A DNA stretch of 64,000 nucleotides from Abyssibacter sp036156195 (GCA_036156195.1 JAYZUZ010000009.1:184761-248760), one strand, 5' to 3'. Positions 18,354 to 27,732 are shown, counted from the stretch's first letter. The notes: a model not told the origin generated them from the sequence alone. Translations and numbers: made by a program.

Positions 18354-19001
18354 TCAGCCTCGCAACGTGTCGGACTGGGTCTCGGGTGCGGCGGCCTGGA
18401 AGGCCGACAGCGACAGACAGCTGCGGTAGACGCGCCGCAGATTGCTGTAGTCGGACAGGTCCAGGCCCGTCGCCAGTCCGTTGTGGACCTGTGGGACGAG
18501 ACAGACATCGGCCAGGGTCGGTGATGGTCCGAAGGCGAAGTCCTGCTCCGGCTCCTGGGCCAGCATCCATTCCATGGCCGCAAAGCCCTTATGTGCCCAG
18601 TGTTCGAACCACTTGCGACGCGCATCGAACGGCACCTGCATCTGATCGCGCATGTAGCGAAACACACGCACGATGTTCAGCGGGTTCATATCGGCCACGG
18701 CGACCTGCGCAAATGACCGGACCTTTGCGCGCAGACGCACATCCTCAGGCAACAGCGGACGCTCGGGATAACGTTCTTCCAGATACTCGAGAATCGCGAA
18801 GGACTGCGTGATGATCAGGTTCTCGTCCACGACGAGTGCCGGCACCAAGCCCTGCGGGTTAAGCCACAGGTATTCCATCTTGAGGTGCTCGCCGGCGTCG
18901 GAGTCGACATACACCGGCTCGTAAGGCACGCCCTTGTGATTGAGGGCAATACGCACCCGGTGGGTGGAGACGCTGCGGTAGTTGGTATAGAGCTTGAGCA
19001 T
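18354..19001 (-). CDS. Glutathione S-transferase, zeta/maleylacetoacetate isomerase-like
   Basis: 215 residues from the ATG at 19001. The N-terminal thioredoxin-fold domain has YRSVSTHRVRIALNHKG, close to the SSxxxRVRIAL active-site pattern of zeta-class GSTs, and a GSH-site TQSFAILEYLEERYP. The C-terminal helical domain has TLADVCLVPQVHN, the zeta-type N-capping box. Zeta GSTs isomerise maleylacetoacetate to fumarylacetoacetate in tyrosine catabolism, but no other tyrosine-pathway gene is nearby, so the role stays open. It follows the sugar kinase gene by eight bases. Confidence 0.82.
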   Translation of the reverse strand: MLKLYTNYRSVSTHRVRIALNHKGVPYEPVYVDSDAGEHLKMEYLWLNPQGLVPALVVDENLIITQSFAILEYLEERYPERPLLPEDVRLRAKVRSFAQVAVADMNPLNIVRVFRYMRDQMQVPFDARRKWFEHWAHKGFAAMEWMLAQEPEQDFAFGPSPTLADVCLVPQVHNGLATGLDLSDYSNLRRVYRSCLSLSAFQAAAPETQSDTLRG

Positions 19002-19009
19002 GTCAGGTC

Positions 19010-19921
19010 TTATGAGGTCGGCCACAACCAGGCAGCGCCACGCACGCCTGAGGAGTCTCCGTGGCTGGCACGCAGCAGACGCGTGTCAATCACGTCGCTG
19101 AACACCCACTGCTGCCACAGTTCTGGCACGCGAGCATACAGCCAATCCACGTTCGACAACCCGCCCCCCAGCACAATGGCATCGGGATCAAGCAGGTTGA
19201 TGATGGAGGCCAAGCCGCGGGCTAACCGATGGGCATAGCGCTCGCGCACCGCCAGGGCGTGAGCCTCGCCCGCCTCGGCCCGCTCGATCACCTGCTGCCC
19301 CGTTATCTCGCTCCCGCCACTGCGTTGGTACTCCAGGGCCAGCCCGGTGCCGGACAGATACGTCTCCATGCAACCCCGACGTCCACACCAGCAGACATGG
19401 CCCGGTGATTCCTGTGCATCAGCGGGATCCGGCCACGGCAGCGGATTGTGTCCCCATTCGCCGCCCACACCATTGGCCCCGGCCCGCAGCCGGCCATCGA
19501 CGACCACGCCGCCACCACAACCGGTGCCGAGAATGACACCAAACACGACACCGCATCCGGCCGCCGCGCCATCCGAAGCCTCGGACAGGGTCAGGCAGTT
19601 GGCATCGTTGGCAATCCGCACTTCCCGGTCGAGCCGAGACTGGATGTCCGCAACAAAGGGTTGGCCATTCATCACCACCGTATTGGAGTTACGCAGGCGT
19701 CCGGTCGCCGGCGACAGGCTGCCCGGCGTCCCGATACCCACCGGCAGTGGGCCAGCGGTCACATCGGCTTCAACTGCCCCGACCAGCTCGGCAATGGTGT
19801 CGAGGATGCGCGTGTAGTCGTCACGAGGCGTGGGGCGGCGTTGTCGGGCCACGATTTGCGACGCGTGGTCCATGACCACGGCTTCGATCTTGGTGCCACC
19901 CAGATCAACACCGACACGCAG
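19010..19921 (-). CDS. ROK-family sugar kinase (fructokinase/N-acetylglucosamine kinase-like), CTG start
   Basis: About 303 residues. The phosphate-1 motif GVDLGGTKIEA and the ROK zinc motif CWCGRRGCMET with WGHNPLPW identify an ATP-dependent hexose kinase. The start is odd: the first ATG or GTG in frame (GTG at 19879) lies after the essential DLGGTK motif, and the frame is closed by TAG about 50 bases further upstream. The codon that aligns with family N-termini is CTG at 19921-19919 (giving M-RVGVDLGGTK), with GAG nine bases upstream. Substrate is fructose, glucose or GlcNAc; not separable from sequence. Confidence 0.82.
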   Translation of the reverse strand: MRVGVDLGGTKIEAVVMDHASQIVARQRRPTPRDDYTRILDTIAELVGAVEADVTAGPLPVGIGTPGSLSPATGRLRNSNTVVMNGQPFVADIQSRLDREVRIANDANCLTLSEASDGAAAGCGVVFGVILGTGCGGGVVVDGRLRAGANGVGGEWGHNPLPWPDPADAQESPGHVCWCGRRGCMETYLSGTGLALEYQRSGGSEITGQQVIERAEAGEAHALAVRERYAHRLARGLASIINLLDPDAIVLGGGLSNVDWLYARVPELWQQWVFSDVIDTRLLRASHGDSSGVRGAAWLWPTS

Positions 19922-20099
19922 ACCTGATTGCTCGGAAGTGATAAGCCATCCCTGTGCTTGGATATTCAGGGACTAGTGTTCACAGCCCGGCGGCGCACGG
20001 CAAGCGAAACCCACCACGGCGGCTGCACGGGCCCGTTAGGGGGCCGCGGTCTGCGGCCTGCGCTCAGGCTGGACCCACCCGACGAGGCCATCGGTCAGC

Positions 20100-20507
20100 C
20101 TAGTTCCAACAGGCTGCAGGGGTCTGATTGCCGATGGCGGTCAGGGTGAGCGTGGCACAGGACTGGCCGTCTGCAGAATCGCTGGTCTGGGGCCCGGTGG
20201 CCGTCGCCGTGATGCTGTAGTCGGTGTTACGCCCATTGGTCTGGGTGAATGCAATGGCGACGTTATATCGATCGGTTCCGGCCGCGCTGACCTGGGCGGC
20301 GCTCTGCGCCGCGGTCGGATATTGGTTGTTCTTGCTGTACTGACGCTCCAGCCATTGCGCCATCTCACTCATGTTGGCGATCACCTCGGACCGATGGGTG
20401 CGCTGCACATACTTCTCATAAGAGGGAAAGGCGATCGCAGCAAGAATGCCGATAATAGCCACGGTGATGATCAGCTCGATGAGCGTGACGCCCTGATTCT
20501 GGTTCAT
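20100..20507 (-). CDS. pilE: Type IV minor pilin PilE
   Basis: 135 residues from the ATG at 20507, overlapping the pilY1 stop by 4 bp (ATGA). The leader MNQNQG is followed by the class III cleavage motif and N-methylated helix VTLIELIITVAIIGILAAIA, with the conserved Glu at +5. A C-terminal cysteine pair (SCATL...AACWN) forms the D-loop. Its position at the end of fimT-pilVWXY1 matches P. aeruginosa pilE, a core minor pilin of the priming tip complex. The 180 bp after it contain GC-rich inverted repeats without a T-run. Confidence 0.93.
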   Translation of the reverse strand: MNQNQGVTLIELIITVAIIGILAAIAFPSYEKYVQRTHRSEVIANMSEMAQWLERQYSKNNQYPTAAQSAAQVSAAGTDRYNVAIAFTQTNGRNTDYSITATATGPQTSDSADGQSCATLTLTAIGNQTPAACWN

Positions 20508-23500
20508 CGCAGTTCCCGCCATGTTGCACGCTGACGCTCGAAGCCCCCCGGCTCGGTGAGCACGGCATTGATCTCACCGCCTTCGTCGCGGGCCAGGTTG
20601 ACCTCCTGCCCCGTTGGCGTCAGCAAAACTTGCGGCAGCTCGGAAATCGCATCGTTCTGAATGGCTGACGGCGGTAGATCATCAATGTAGTTGTTGTACG
20701 GCGCGATCAGCGTGCGCCCGCCCGAACCGGCGTCCAGTCTGAAGAACCAGGACTTGCCCTCGAACAGACACTGGGACTCGCCCGGTATGACCGTGGCAAA
20801 ACTGATCTGCCCATTGCGCAGCCGCGGGTCACCGAGAATGCGCTCCCCCTGGTTGTCCGTCTCGCCGTCAACCAGCATGTCCAGCTTCCAGCCCAGGTGG
20901 GTATCCGCCCCGGTATTCGTACCGGTGCGCCAGCTGGGCAAATTGTTGCTGGTCACTCGGAATCGGGTCGGCTCAGTCACACCATCACCGTCCACATCCG
21001 CTTCGATGGTCGACTCGTCATCAATGGTCTGTTCCAGCAGATCCGCGTCGTCGATGTCCGGTGCGGTCGTCCCGCCGGCGTACTGATCCCAGATGCCGTA
21101 GAAGCTCTGGGTATCCAGGCCGGTGGCAGACAAGTCTTCAACTTCATGGAACTTGCCGGTGCCGAACAACAGCATGTAGCCCTGCCCACTCGGATGGAAG
21201 GTGACTTCAGGACGGGTCGCAATGGGCTGCATGCTGGAAGAGGCAACCGAGGCATCGAACAGCGGCTGCGGCTCGTTGCCGTCACGGAACGCGAAGCCCC
21301 AGTTCGCCGGATCGGGATCGTCGACATCGATGCGCCACAACGCACCTCTCAAGTCCCCGGCGTAGAGCCGGTCGATGATGCCATCGCCGTCGAAATCAAC
21401 CGGCGCGACATCGGCAATGCCGTTGGGACGCGCCAACGGAATCGACAGCTCGCTCAACGCGCTGACATCGCCGAGGTCGGGCAAGGATAGGGAGATCGGG
21501 TGGTCCGTCGGGTTGGTCAGCACGCTGGGCGAAAGGAAGGAGCCCGATCCGGTATCGAAGACATAGCCCGCATCGTCCGGACGGTACATCCCGGTCGCCA
21601 GATCGATAATGAAGACCACCGCGTTTCCGGTAGCGCTGACCCCGAGGTTCAGCAACGCAGGATTGCTCTGGTCACTGAGTTGCAGGTCCAGATCGGTATT
21701 GTGATAACCGTTGCCGATGACCGTCGCCCAACGGCCATCCGCCAGCCGGACAATATTCGGCTGGCCGAAGGTGTAACCGAGTTCAGGGGAACCCGGATAC
21801 TCATCAACGCCGAGCAACGCCTCCAACAGTGTATCGACCAGATCCGTCACAGTGGGCAGCAATGGCAGATCGAACAGAATATCTGTCACGCCCAACAGAT
21901 CAGAAACGAGGGCCAGCACGGGACTGGCAACCGTCAGCAAAAGGTCGGTCAGATCGGTCACCAGCGAGCAGACCACGTCCAAAGGCCCGAGAATCGCCTG
22001 GCACAAAGGCTCGACGGTACTGTCGATGACGCCCTGGATCAACGCGGGGTCCAGCACTTCGCCCAGGATGTCGTACAAACCGTCGGTCAGCAGACCCTGC
22101 AGCAGGAATTTCGCGCCGGACACGACCCCGAGCAAACCGCCACCCGGGGAGTCGGTAAATTCCCAGAGCACGACCTGTTCCGCCAGTGTCTGTTGCTTGG
22201 AGAATGTATCCGCGGCGACGAAGGCCTCGGGATCGGTGATATCCAGGGCGTAGATACCCTGTCCGCCGCCCCGCAGACTACCGACCAGGATGGTCCGCCA
22301 GCAGGACTGACCCGCCCCGCAGGCCGGAAACTCGTCGTAGGCATCGACCACGCTCATCTGGCCATCGACGTAGGTCTCGGCCTCGTAGTCCGGATCGGTC
22401 AGTTCCGAAACCTTGCCCAGCAGACGACCCGGCACGTAGGCGAACAACTCCTCGCCGGTTGTCGCGTCGAAGCCATGCAACATGCCGTCGTTGGCGCCGA
22501 CATAGACCATGGAACGGCGATTCGCGTTGTTCGCGCGAAAGGTGCTGTATAGCTCGGTATCCGGCGTGTCACCGCCGAACAGGTCATCGAGGAACTGGTC
22601 CGAATAGTCGGTATCCGGCGGGCCCACGACCACCGGTCGGGAATGGTAGATGGGCCCCATGCGCAGGTCGCGGTTACGGAACCGCCCGCCGTTGCTTTCC
22701 TCGTTCGACTGCTCACCACGCAGATAATTGACGCGCCCCTGCGACAGTTGCCGGGACAGCCCCAGCAGGCTGTAGAGGTCGATTTCGTTCAGATAAAGCG
22801 GTGAGACCGCAGTATCCAAGAGCTCATCCAGACCCAGGCCACTGAGCGCAGATACCTCGAGGATCGGATTGAGAATCTCTTCCTGAACCGGCTCGATCGC
22901 ACTCTCAAGGATAGTGCCCTCGACCGCAAGAACAACATTCAGGACCGGGTTGACCAGACCGACCAGAATTTCCAGTGTCAGGTACAGTTCCGGAGGAAGC
23001 TGCAATGCGGCTACCGCCGACAGGCGATAACTGGGGTCGCTGAACTGCTGCCAGGAAAACGGCATCCCTTCGCGCAGGTTCGGGTCGTAGGTCAGGACCA
23101 GACGATCCGCATGCCCCTCGGAATCGATCTTCTGGTCCAGCAACTCGGCCGCGCTCCAGGCCGGCTCGCCCAGCGTCCCGTCCAGGTTGAGATCGTAAGC
23201 GATCAGGTCCCCGGTCAGTTCCTGGGCGTCGTAGGTCGCGAGAAACACGCGCTGGTTGTTCAGGATGGAGCCGGAGGTGATGCCGACCGACGTCGTGCCC
23301 TGGGAATTTCCGGGTGAAATTCTCAGCGCCTCGGCGAACTTCTCCACCAGATTCGGATCGTCCACGGCGCACTGCCGTCCCCGGCCGTTGTAGGCCGCAT
23401 GTAACAAATCGTCGAAGCGATTGGCGGGCACGAAGCTGGCATCGCCCGGATCGGGGTTGCCCCAGGCCACGAGCTCAGAGGTACTGGTCGGCCGCGACAA

Positions 23501-25006
23501 GCTCCCGGACAGCCCCAGGTCCAGCACGTAGGTCTCCACGAACTGGCGGCTGTCGAGGGCGGCGTCCAGATCACGCTCGTAAAAGTGCATCGCGACATCG
23601 GCCAGCGTATCGCTGAAGCTGTCGCCGTAGGCGCCGCCATCAAACTCCGAGGAATCATCCCCGTCAGCATTTGTGGCCACGCCCCCGAACGGGGCATTGT
23701 CGACGCTGTGAGCCGAACCCGCCGAACCATGGCTGCCGGGTGTCCCGGTGCTGGTCACGGCGGCACCATCAGCGCTGGCATAGCCGTCAGTGATCAGCAT
23801 GATGGCGCCTTGCTGGCACTGGCCGTCGTCCTCTTCGGCCAGGCGCGGACAATTGGTGTTGCCAAACAAGTTCGTGCCGCCGGTGCACTCGAGATACTCG
23901 CCGACGTCGTACAGCGCGGACTGCAGCGGCGTGCCGGCCGCGTTGCCACGCGCACTGAAGATGGCATCCATCACCTGGCGGCGATTCCCGATGCTGGGGT
24001 CTTCGTTCAGTGCCAGGACTTCGGTGCGCGCAGTGCTGTTGTTATTGACCGTGGCCACGCCCATGTAGGCCTCGCCCACCCCGGCCATGAACTCGGACAG
24101 CCGCCCTTTGAAGCGAAGCTCACGCGAACGGTGATACTGGAACCAATTGGCGAAGTTCTGTAACTCGGCCGCATCGGTGATGTTGACGCGGGTATGGGCA
24201 TCATCCGCATCAACCACACCATCGCCGTCGGTATCGGTCCAGGTGTAGTAGTGCGCGGTCGTCTCACGCAAATCGACGTAATTCGCCGGATTCAAACAGC
24301 CCGGGCCGGATGTGGTGCAGCGAATCTCGTGTGTGGCCGACACGATGTCGCCGTCCTCGGTAACCACCGAGGTCGTGAATGTCTGTGCCGCGCGCAGATC
24401 CAGTGTCTCGCTGGAGTCATAGGGATCGAGGCGCGCGGCGCTGGCCGAAGCATCGGCAAAGGAGGCACCGTCGGCATCGACGCCGTAGGGCCAAGGCTCG
24501 TAGGTCTCAGCCGGATCGTAGTAGAGACTGTTGTATTGAGCATTCCGTGCGCGCCAGACACCGGCGTATTCCGGCCCCAACATGGCCTCGGAGCCGCGCA
24601 GAAAATCGTTGTCTTCGTCGTTCCAGGCGTTGACGAATGCCTCGGTCGGCACCGCCAACCGGTGCAGATAGGCGTTGCTGTAGGCGCTGTTACTGCTCGG
24701 TGCATCCACCGGCAGGGGGTAGATCCAGCGATAGGTCAGCGCCTCGACCCCAAACTCGCGCTGGGCGTCCTCGTCATCCACCAGAAAATTCGATGACATC
24801 GACAAGGAGTCATCGATGAGCAGCATGACCACCGGCGGCGGCGACACACCCAGCTCGATCGGGCCATCCGGAATCTGGGAGCCACCGCCTGCCAGTGTAT
24901 CCAGCGGCAAATCCAAGGCCAGCGCCGTCCCCGCCGACAGGCACAGCGCCGCCGTGGCAGCCAGTGCCCGGGAACCCCACAGCCGATTACCAAACCTGGT
25001 CGTCAT
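20504..25006 (-). CDS. pilY1: Type IV pilus tip adhesin/assembly protein PilY1, with two hydrophobic insertions
   Basis: 1,500 residues. A signal peptide (ALAATAALCLSAGTALA) precedes a von Willebrand-like MIDAS motif DDSLS (65-69) in MLLIDDSLSMS. A beta-propeller C-terminal half follows, with IYHSRPVVVG, MVYVGANDGMLHGFDA and the EF-like calcium loop DFDGDGIIDRLYAGD. Other DxDGDG calcium loops occur near residues 260 and 1350. PilY1 sits at the pilus tip, primes assembly with minor pilins and binds surfaces. Two long Leu/Val-rich amphipathic segments interrupt the usual fold, about residues 668-750 and 957-1070. The frame is uninterrupted. It overlaps pilX and pilE. Confidence 0.92.
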   Translation of the reverse strand: MTTRFGNRLWGSRALAATAALCLSAGTALALDLPLDTLAGGGSQIPDGPIELGVSPPPVVMLLIDDSLSMSSNFLVDDEDAQREFGVEALTYRWIYPLPVDAPSSNSAYSNAYLHRLAVPTEAFVNAWNDEDNDFLRGSEAMLGPEYAGVWRARNAQYNSLYYDPAETYEPWPYGVDADGASFADASASAARLDPYDSSETLDLRAAQTFTTSVVTEDGDIVSATHEIRCTTSGPGCLNPANYVDLRETTAHYYTWTDTDGDGVVDADDAHTRVNITDAAELQNFANWFQYHRSRELRFKGRLSEFMAGVGEAYMGVATVNNNSTARTEVLALNEDPSIGNRRQVMDAIFSARGNAAGTPLQSALYDVGEYLECTGGTNLFGNTNCPRLAEEDDGQCQQGAIMLITDGYASADGAAVTSTGTPGSHGSAGSAHSVDNAPFGGVATNADGDDSSEFDGGAYGDSFSDTLADVAMHFYERDLDAALDSRQFVETYVLDLGLSGSLSRPTSTSELVAWGNPDPGDASFVPANRFDDLLHAAYNGRGRQCAVDDPNLVEKFAEALRISPGNSQGTTSVGITSGSILNNQRVFLATYDAQELTGDLIAYDLNLDGTLGEPAWSAAELLDQKIDSEGHADRLVLTYDPNLREGMPFSWQQFSDPSYRLSAVAALQLPPELYLTLEILVGLVNPVLNVVLAVEGTILESAIEPVQEEILNPILEVSALSGLGLDELLDTAVSPLYLNEIDLYSLLGLSRQLSQGRVNYLRGEQSNEESNGGRFRNRDLRMGPIYHSRPVVVGPPDTDYSDQFLDDLFGGDTPDTELYSTFRANNANRRSMVYVGANDGMLHGFDATTGEELFAYVPGRLLGKVSELTDPDYEAETYVDGQMSVVDAYDEFPACGAGQSCWRTILVGSLRGGGQGIYALDITDPEAFVAADTFSKQQTLAEQVVLWEFTDSPGGGLLGVVSGAKFLLQGLLTDGLYDILGEVLDPALIQGVIDSTVEPLCQAILGPLDVVCSLVTDLTDLLLTVASPVLALVSDLLGVTDILFDLPLLPTVTDLVDTLLEALLGVDEYPGSPELGYTFGQPNIVRLADGRWATVIGNGYHNTDLDLQLSDQSNPALLNLGVSATGNAVVFIIDLATGMYRPDDAGYVFDTGSGSFLSPSVLTNPTDHPISLSLPDLGDVSALSELSIPLARPNGIADVAPVDFDGDGIIDRLYAGDLRGALWRIDVDDPDPANWGFAFRDGNEPQPLFDASVASSSMQPIATRPEVTFHPSGQGYMLLFGTGKFHEVEDLSATGLDTQSFYGIWDQYAGGTTAPDIDDADLLEQTIDDESTIEADVDGDGVTEPTRFRVTSNNLPSWRTGTNTGADTHLGWKLDMLVDGETDNQGERILGDPRLRNGQISFATVIPGESQCLFEGKSWFFRLDAGSGGRTLIAPYNNYIDDLPPSAIQNDAISELPQVLLTPTGQEVNLARDEGGEINAVLTEPGGFERQRATWRELR

Positions 25007-25593
25007 CAGAACCTCCGGATGAAGGTGGATTGCAGCACGCGTTGGCTGTCGGGTTCGGCGCCGACACCAATGGCGGTCACCTCGTAGAGATGGCGCTTGG
25101 TTTCATCTCCACGACCCAATGTCAGGCTGTCGCGAATAATTCTCGCCTCCCGGATCAGAAATCGCGGCTGCTCGGCGACCCCCTGAACCGGGTTGGTCGA
25201 GTAAATGGGGTTTTGCAGCGGTTCGGCCTCGACTACCCAGTCATCCAGGGTCATCGCCAGCAGGTCGCTCACCGAGTCGAAGCGGGGTTCGACGGCCGAG
25301 ATCATGAACACGCCGGAGAAGTCCGCCCCGCGGCAGGGGGAATCGCTGATACAGGTCAGCTCATGGGGTAGCTCGGCCTGTTGGTTAATCCAACGCTCGC
25401 CGTCCCGCAGCCCGATTTCGGCAGCCTGGAAAGCGATCTGGCTGTCACGGTCGTTGGCGGACATGCGCTCCTGGCTCACCGTGGTACGCAGCGTGGTAAT
25501 GCCGATCACGGTCAGAACCAGCAACATGACCAGGCTGATCAGCAACACGCTGCCCTGCTGACGCGCAAGACTCGATGGGGCCGGAGCCATCAT
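25006..25593 (-). CDS. pilX: Type IV pilus assembly protein PilX
   Basis: 195 residues. The N-terminus QQGSVLLISLVMLLVLTVIG is the PilX pilin-like helix, in which the usual Glu+5 is replaced, as is common in PilX proteins. RMSANDRDSQIAFQAAEIGL matches the PilX N-domain. Two cysteines (CISDSPC) may form a disulfide. It is a minor pilin needed for the tip complex with PilV, PilW and PilY1. The start overlaps the pilW stop (ATGATG) and its stop overlaps the pilY1 start. Confidence 0.9.
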   Translation of the reverse strand: MMAPAPSSLARQQGSVLLISLVMLLVLTVIGITTLRTTVSQERMSANDRDSQIAFQAAEIGLRDGERWINQQAELPHELTCISDSPCRGADFSGVFMISAVEPRFDSVSDLLAMTLDDWVVEAEPLQNPIYSTNPVQGVAEQPRFLIREARIIRDSLTLGRGDETKRHLYEVTAIGVGAEPDSQRVLQSTFIRRF

Positions 25594-26444
25594 GACAACA
25601 AATTCCTCAAGCTGATGGTGCGCACGAACTGACGTCGCAACTCGCGCTCAACCACGGTGTCCGCATCGGCATCCAACCGATCCAGCAGCGACAGCGGCCG
25701 TGCGCCATACATGGTGATGGTCATACGCACGCTCACCACGTCTTCCATGTTGAGTCCGGCTGTCGACGGCGAAACGAAGCGATCGGCCGCGCCATCCCCG
25801 TCACTGTCGTCGCCCAGTTCGATCTGCAGATTCATCACATCGTTGGCGATGGCCAGCGTCGTGGGAGCCGCCGCAACCCCCGACGCATCGATGAGGGTGG
25901 CCGAGCAGTACAGCGCGAGCCGCGAGGCCCGTGCCTCAGCGGCCTCGGTGCTGGTTGCCGCCACCGTGGCGCCCTCGGCCACAAAGAACGTATCCACACT
26001 CACGGTTTCGGCTGCAACCGTCTGCCCCAAACAGTTGAGAACGCTGTCGTCATCCAGCCCCTGGTACTGCACGGTGATGGTATCGGCGTTGGCCTTGACC
26101 GCATCCAGCGTGGTGTCTGCGCCGCCCATGGTCACCTCGACGCTGCGCGGTGATGCCGTGTCGAGCGCCTCGTCATCGCCGTCGCTGGCGGTGACGGCCG
26201 GGTTTGTGGCGCCGAAGATCAGGGACGGTAAATCTTCCGGCGTACTGCGATGCCCGGTCATCCGCAGCGTCGTCGCGACCGTATCCACTGCAAATCGCGA
26301 GTTCTCGGTCAGTCGGGCCTCACCCATGATGATGTCGTTGGAGGCTTGGCTGCCGGCAAAGATCTGGATCACGCCCAGCGCCAGTATCGAGCCCAGCGCC
26401 AAGCTCACCATGATTTCGATAATGGAGATGCCCTGCTGCTTCAT
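25590..26444 (-). CDS. pilW: Type IV pilus minor pilin PilW
   Basis: 284 residues, with a very short leader MKQQG, then ISIIEIMVSLALGSILALGV with Glu at +5. The globular region has the PilW-like ASNDIIMGEARLTENSRFAVDTVA and a long C-terminal head. It acts in the minor-pilin priming complex. It overlaps pilV and pilX by 4 bp each, so translation is probably coupled. Confidence 0.9.
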   Translation of the reverse strand: MKQQGISIIEIMVSLALGSILALGVIQIFAGSQASNDIIMGEARLTENSRFAVDTVATTLRMTGHRSTPEDLPSLIFGATNPAVTASDGDDEALDTASPRSVEVTMGGADTTLDAVKANADTITVQYQGLDDDSVLNCLGQTVAAETVSVDTFFVAEGATVAATSTEAAEARASRLALYCSATLIDASGVAAAPTTLAIANDVMNLQIELGDDSDGDGAADRFVSPSTAGLNMEDVVSVRMTITMYGARPLSLLDRLDADADTVVERELRRQFVRTISLRNLLS

Positions 26445-26971
26445 GGCGCGAACTCCAGAACAAGCGTCGGATCGGCCTCGATCGCAGGGTCGGATTCTGT
26501 CGCTGCGACATCCGCCGCATCGATTTGTCCATTGCGATTCTCGTCCCAGGCCAGGGCGATGGTGTATGGATTTCCGCTACCGCAGCCGCCGGTGCACACG
26601 ACGGTCGCGGTTGCGCCGGGCAAACCGGAGTTGGCATCGCCCAGCATCTGGTACCAGGCATACAGGTCCGCCTGGGCCAGTTCTGCCGGGGTGCAGGTCG
26701 TCCCGTCCGGGAAACTGGTCCGACAATCGAAGCCAGGGTCATCCGGCGGCTCGCTGGCGGCATAGCTGCCCGCGCGGGCCTCTTGGAGGTTGGCGCGCAT
26801 CCGGTCGGTGAGATCAGCTGCGATGCCGGTCGCCTGGGAGCGGTAGTACGCGTTGTGATTGCTGCGCAGGCCGCCCAGTTGTAACGAGGCCATTCCCAGC
26901 ATGCCGATGGCGATGACCACCAGCGTGATCAACACCTCGAGCAGCGTAATGCCCTGCATGCGACGCATCAT
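26441..26971 (-). CDS. pilV: Type IV pilus minor pilin PilV
   Basis: 176 residues. MMRRMQG is followed by ITLLEVLITLVVIAIGMLGM, the PilV/PulJ-type N-helix with LLEVLI and Glu at +5. The segment LRSNHNAYYRSQATGIAADLTDRMRAN is characteristic of PilV. It is a minor pilin of the priming complex and overlaps both fimT and pilW by 4 bp. Confidence 0.92.
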   Translation of the reverse strand: MMRRMQGITLLEVLITLVVIAIGMLGMASLQLGGLRSNHNAYYRSQATGIAADLTDRMRANLQEARAGSYAASEPPDDPGFDCRTSFPDGTTCTPAELAQADLYAWYQMLGDANSGLPGATATVVCTGGCGSGNPYTIALAWDENRNGQIDAADVAATESDPAIEADPTLVLEFAP

Positions 26972-27618
26972 GACGGCGTGTGATAGCAGGCGTCGGCCGC
27001 CGAACCCGGGTTTTCCACCGAGCGGCTGACAACGGCGCGCCCCGTCAGCGCCACATCGACAAAACGGGCGCGGGCCAATACGTCTTCATCATCGTCCGTC
27101 CCGGCCCGGTCGTTAATGCACAGCGCAAACCGCGCCGTGGTCCCGCCCAGTGCGCCCCGGCTGTTGAAGGCCACCAGATGGTCGCCGTCGGCCTCCCTGA
27201 ACGTAATGGGTTCAGGCAGCGCCGGATGCACGCCGACCAGCGTGTCGATGGATGCCGCACTCAAGGCATTGTCCCCGTCAAAGTCCACGAACATGATCCA
27301 GCCATTCTCCCAGCGCGCCTCCTCATCGCAGGCGCAGGCAGCGGAGTCCTGAGTGGTGGTGTCGCAAAGCTCGGCCGTGCCGCCGCGCGCACACATGACG
27401 ACGGTGCGTCGCTGCCGGGTCGCCTCACCGCGCGCCACATTCAGATCCACCAGAAAGTCATTGATACCACTGGCCGCACGCTTGCGCATGACAAAGTCGG
27501 TATAGGCGGGCACGGCCAAACTCGCGACGATCGCGAACAGGGCGATCGCCACCATCATCTCGACCAGCGTGAAGCCGACCGTGGTGATGCGAACTGATTG
27601 GCGAGGCATGACATCCAT
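26968..27618 (-). CDS. fimT: Type IV pilus minor pilin FimT/FimU (GspH-like)
   Basis: About 216 residues from the ATG at 27618 (27609 is an alternative). A 14-residue basic leader ends at G, then FTLVEMMVAIALFAIVASLAVPAY, followed by the FimT/GspH-type DLNVARGEATRQRRTVVMC. Family proteins start the minor-pilin operon, as this does. Cysteines in the head (TAELCDTTTQDSAACAC) may form disulfides. The gene lies downstream of the terminator that ends the DUF1329 gene, so the operon promoter should be within 27619-27698. Confidence 0.88.
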   Translation of the reverse strand: MDVMPRQSVRITTVGFTLVEMMVAIALFAIVASLAVPAYTDFVMRKRAASGINDFLVDLNVARGEATRQRRTVVMCARGGTAELCDTTTQDSAACACDEEARWENGWIMFVDFDGDNALSAASIDTLVGVHPALPEPITFREADGDHLVAFNSRGALGGTTARFALCINDRAGTDDDEDVLARARFVDVALTGRAVVSRSVENPGSAADACYHTPS

Positions 27619-27698
27619 GCTGGGCAGCCTACGCGGCCACGTAAAGAAGCTGTGAGCAAAGGTGACGATACGTGAGTCGGGTCCGACGAGCGGCGAAC

Positions 27699-27732
27699 AA
27701 AAAAAAAGGGCCTGCGATCGCAGGCCCTTTTT
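27699..27732. terminator. Bidirectional intrinsic terminator between the DUF1329 gene and the pilin operon
   Basis: A nine-base A-run (27699-27707), GGGCCTGC (27708-27715) paired with GCAGGCCC (27720-27727) around GATC, then a T-run. On the minus strand it ends the DUF1329 transcript before the pilin operon begins. Confidence 0.92.

Noticed and set aside
20504..25006. Frameshift or gene fusion as a cause of the PilY1 insertions
   Set aside because: The reading frame is continuous and conserved blocks on both sides stay in frame.
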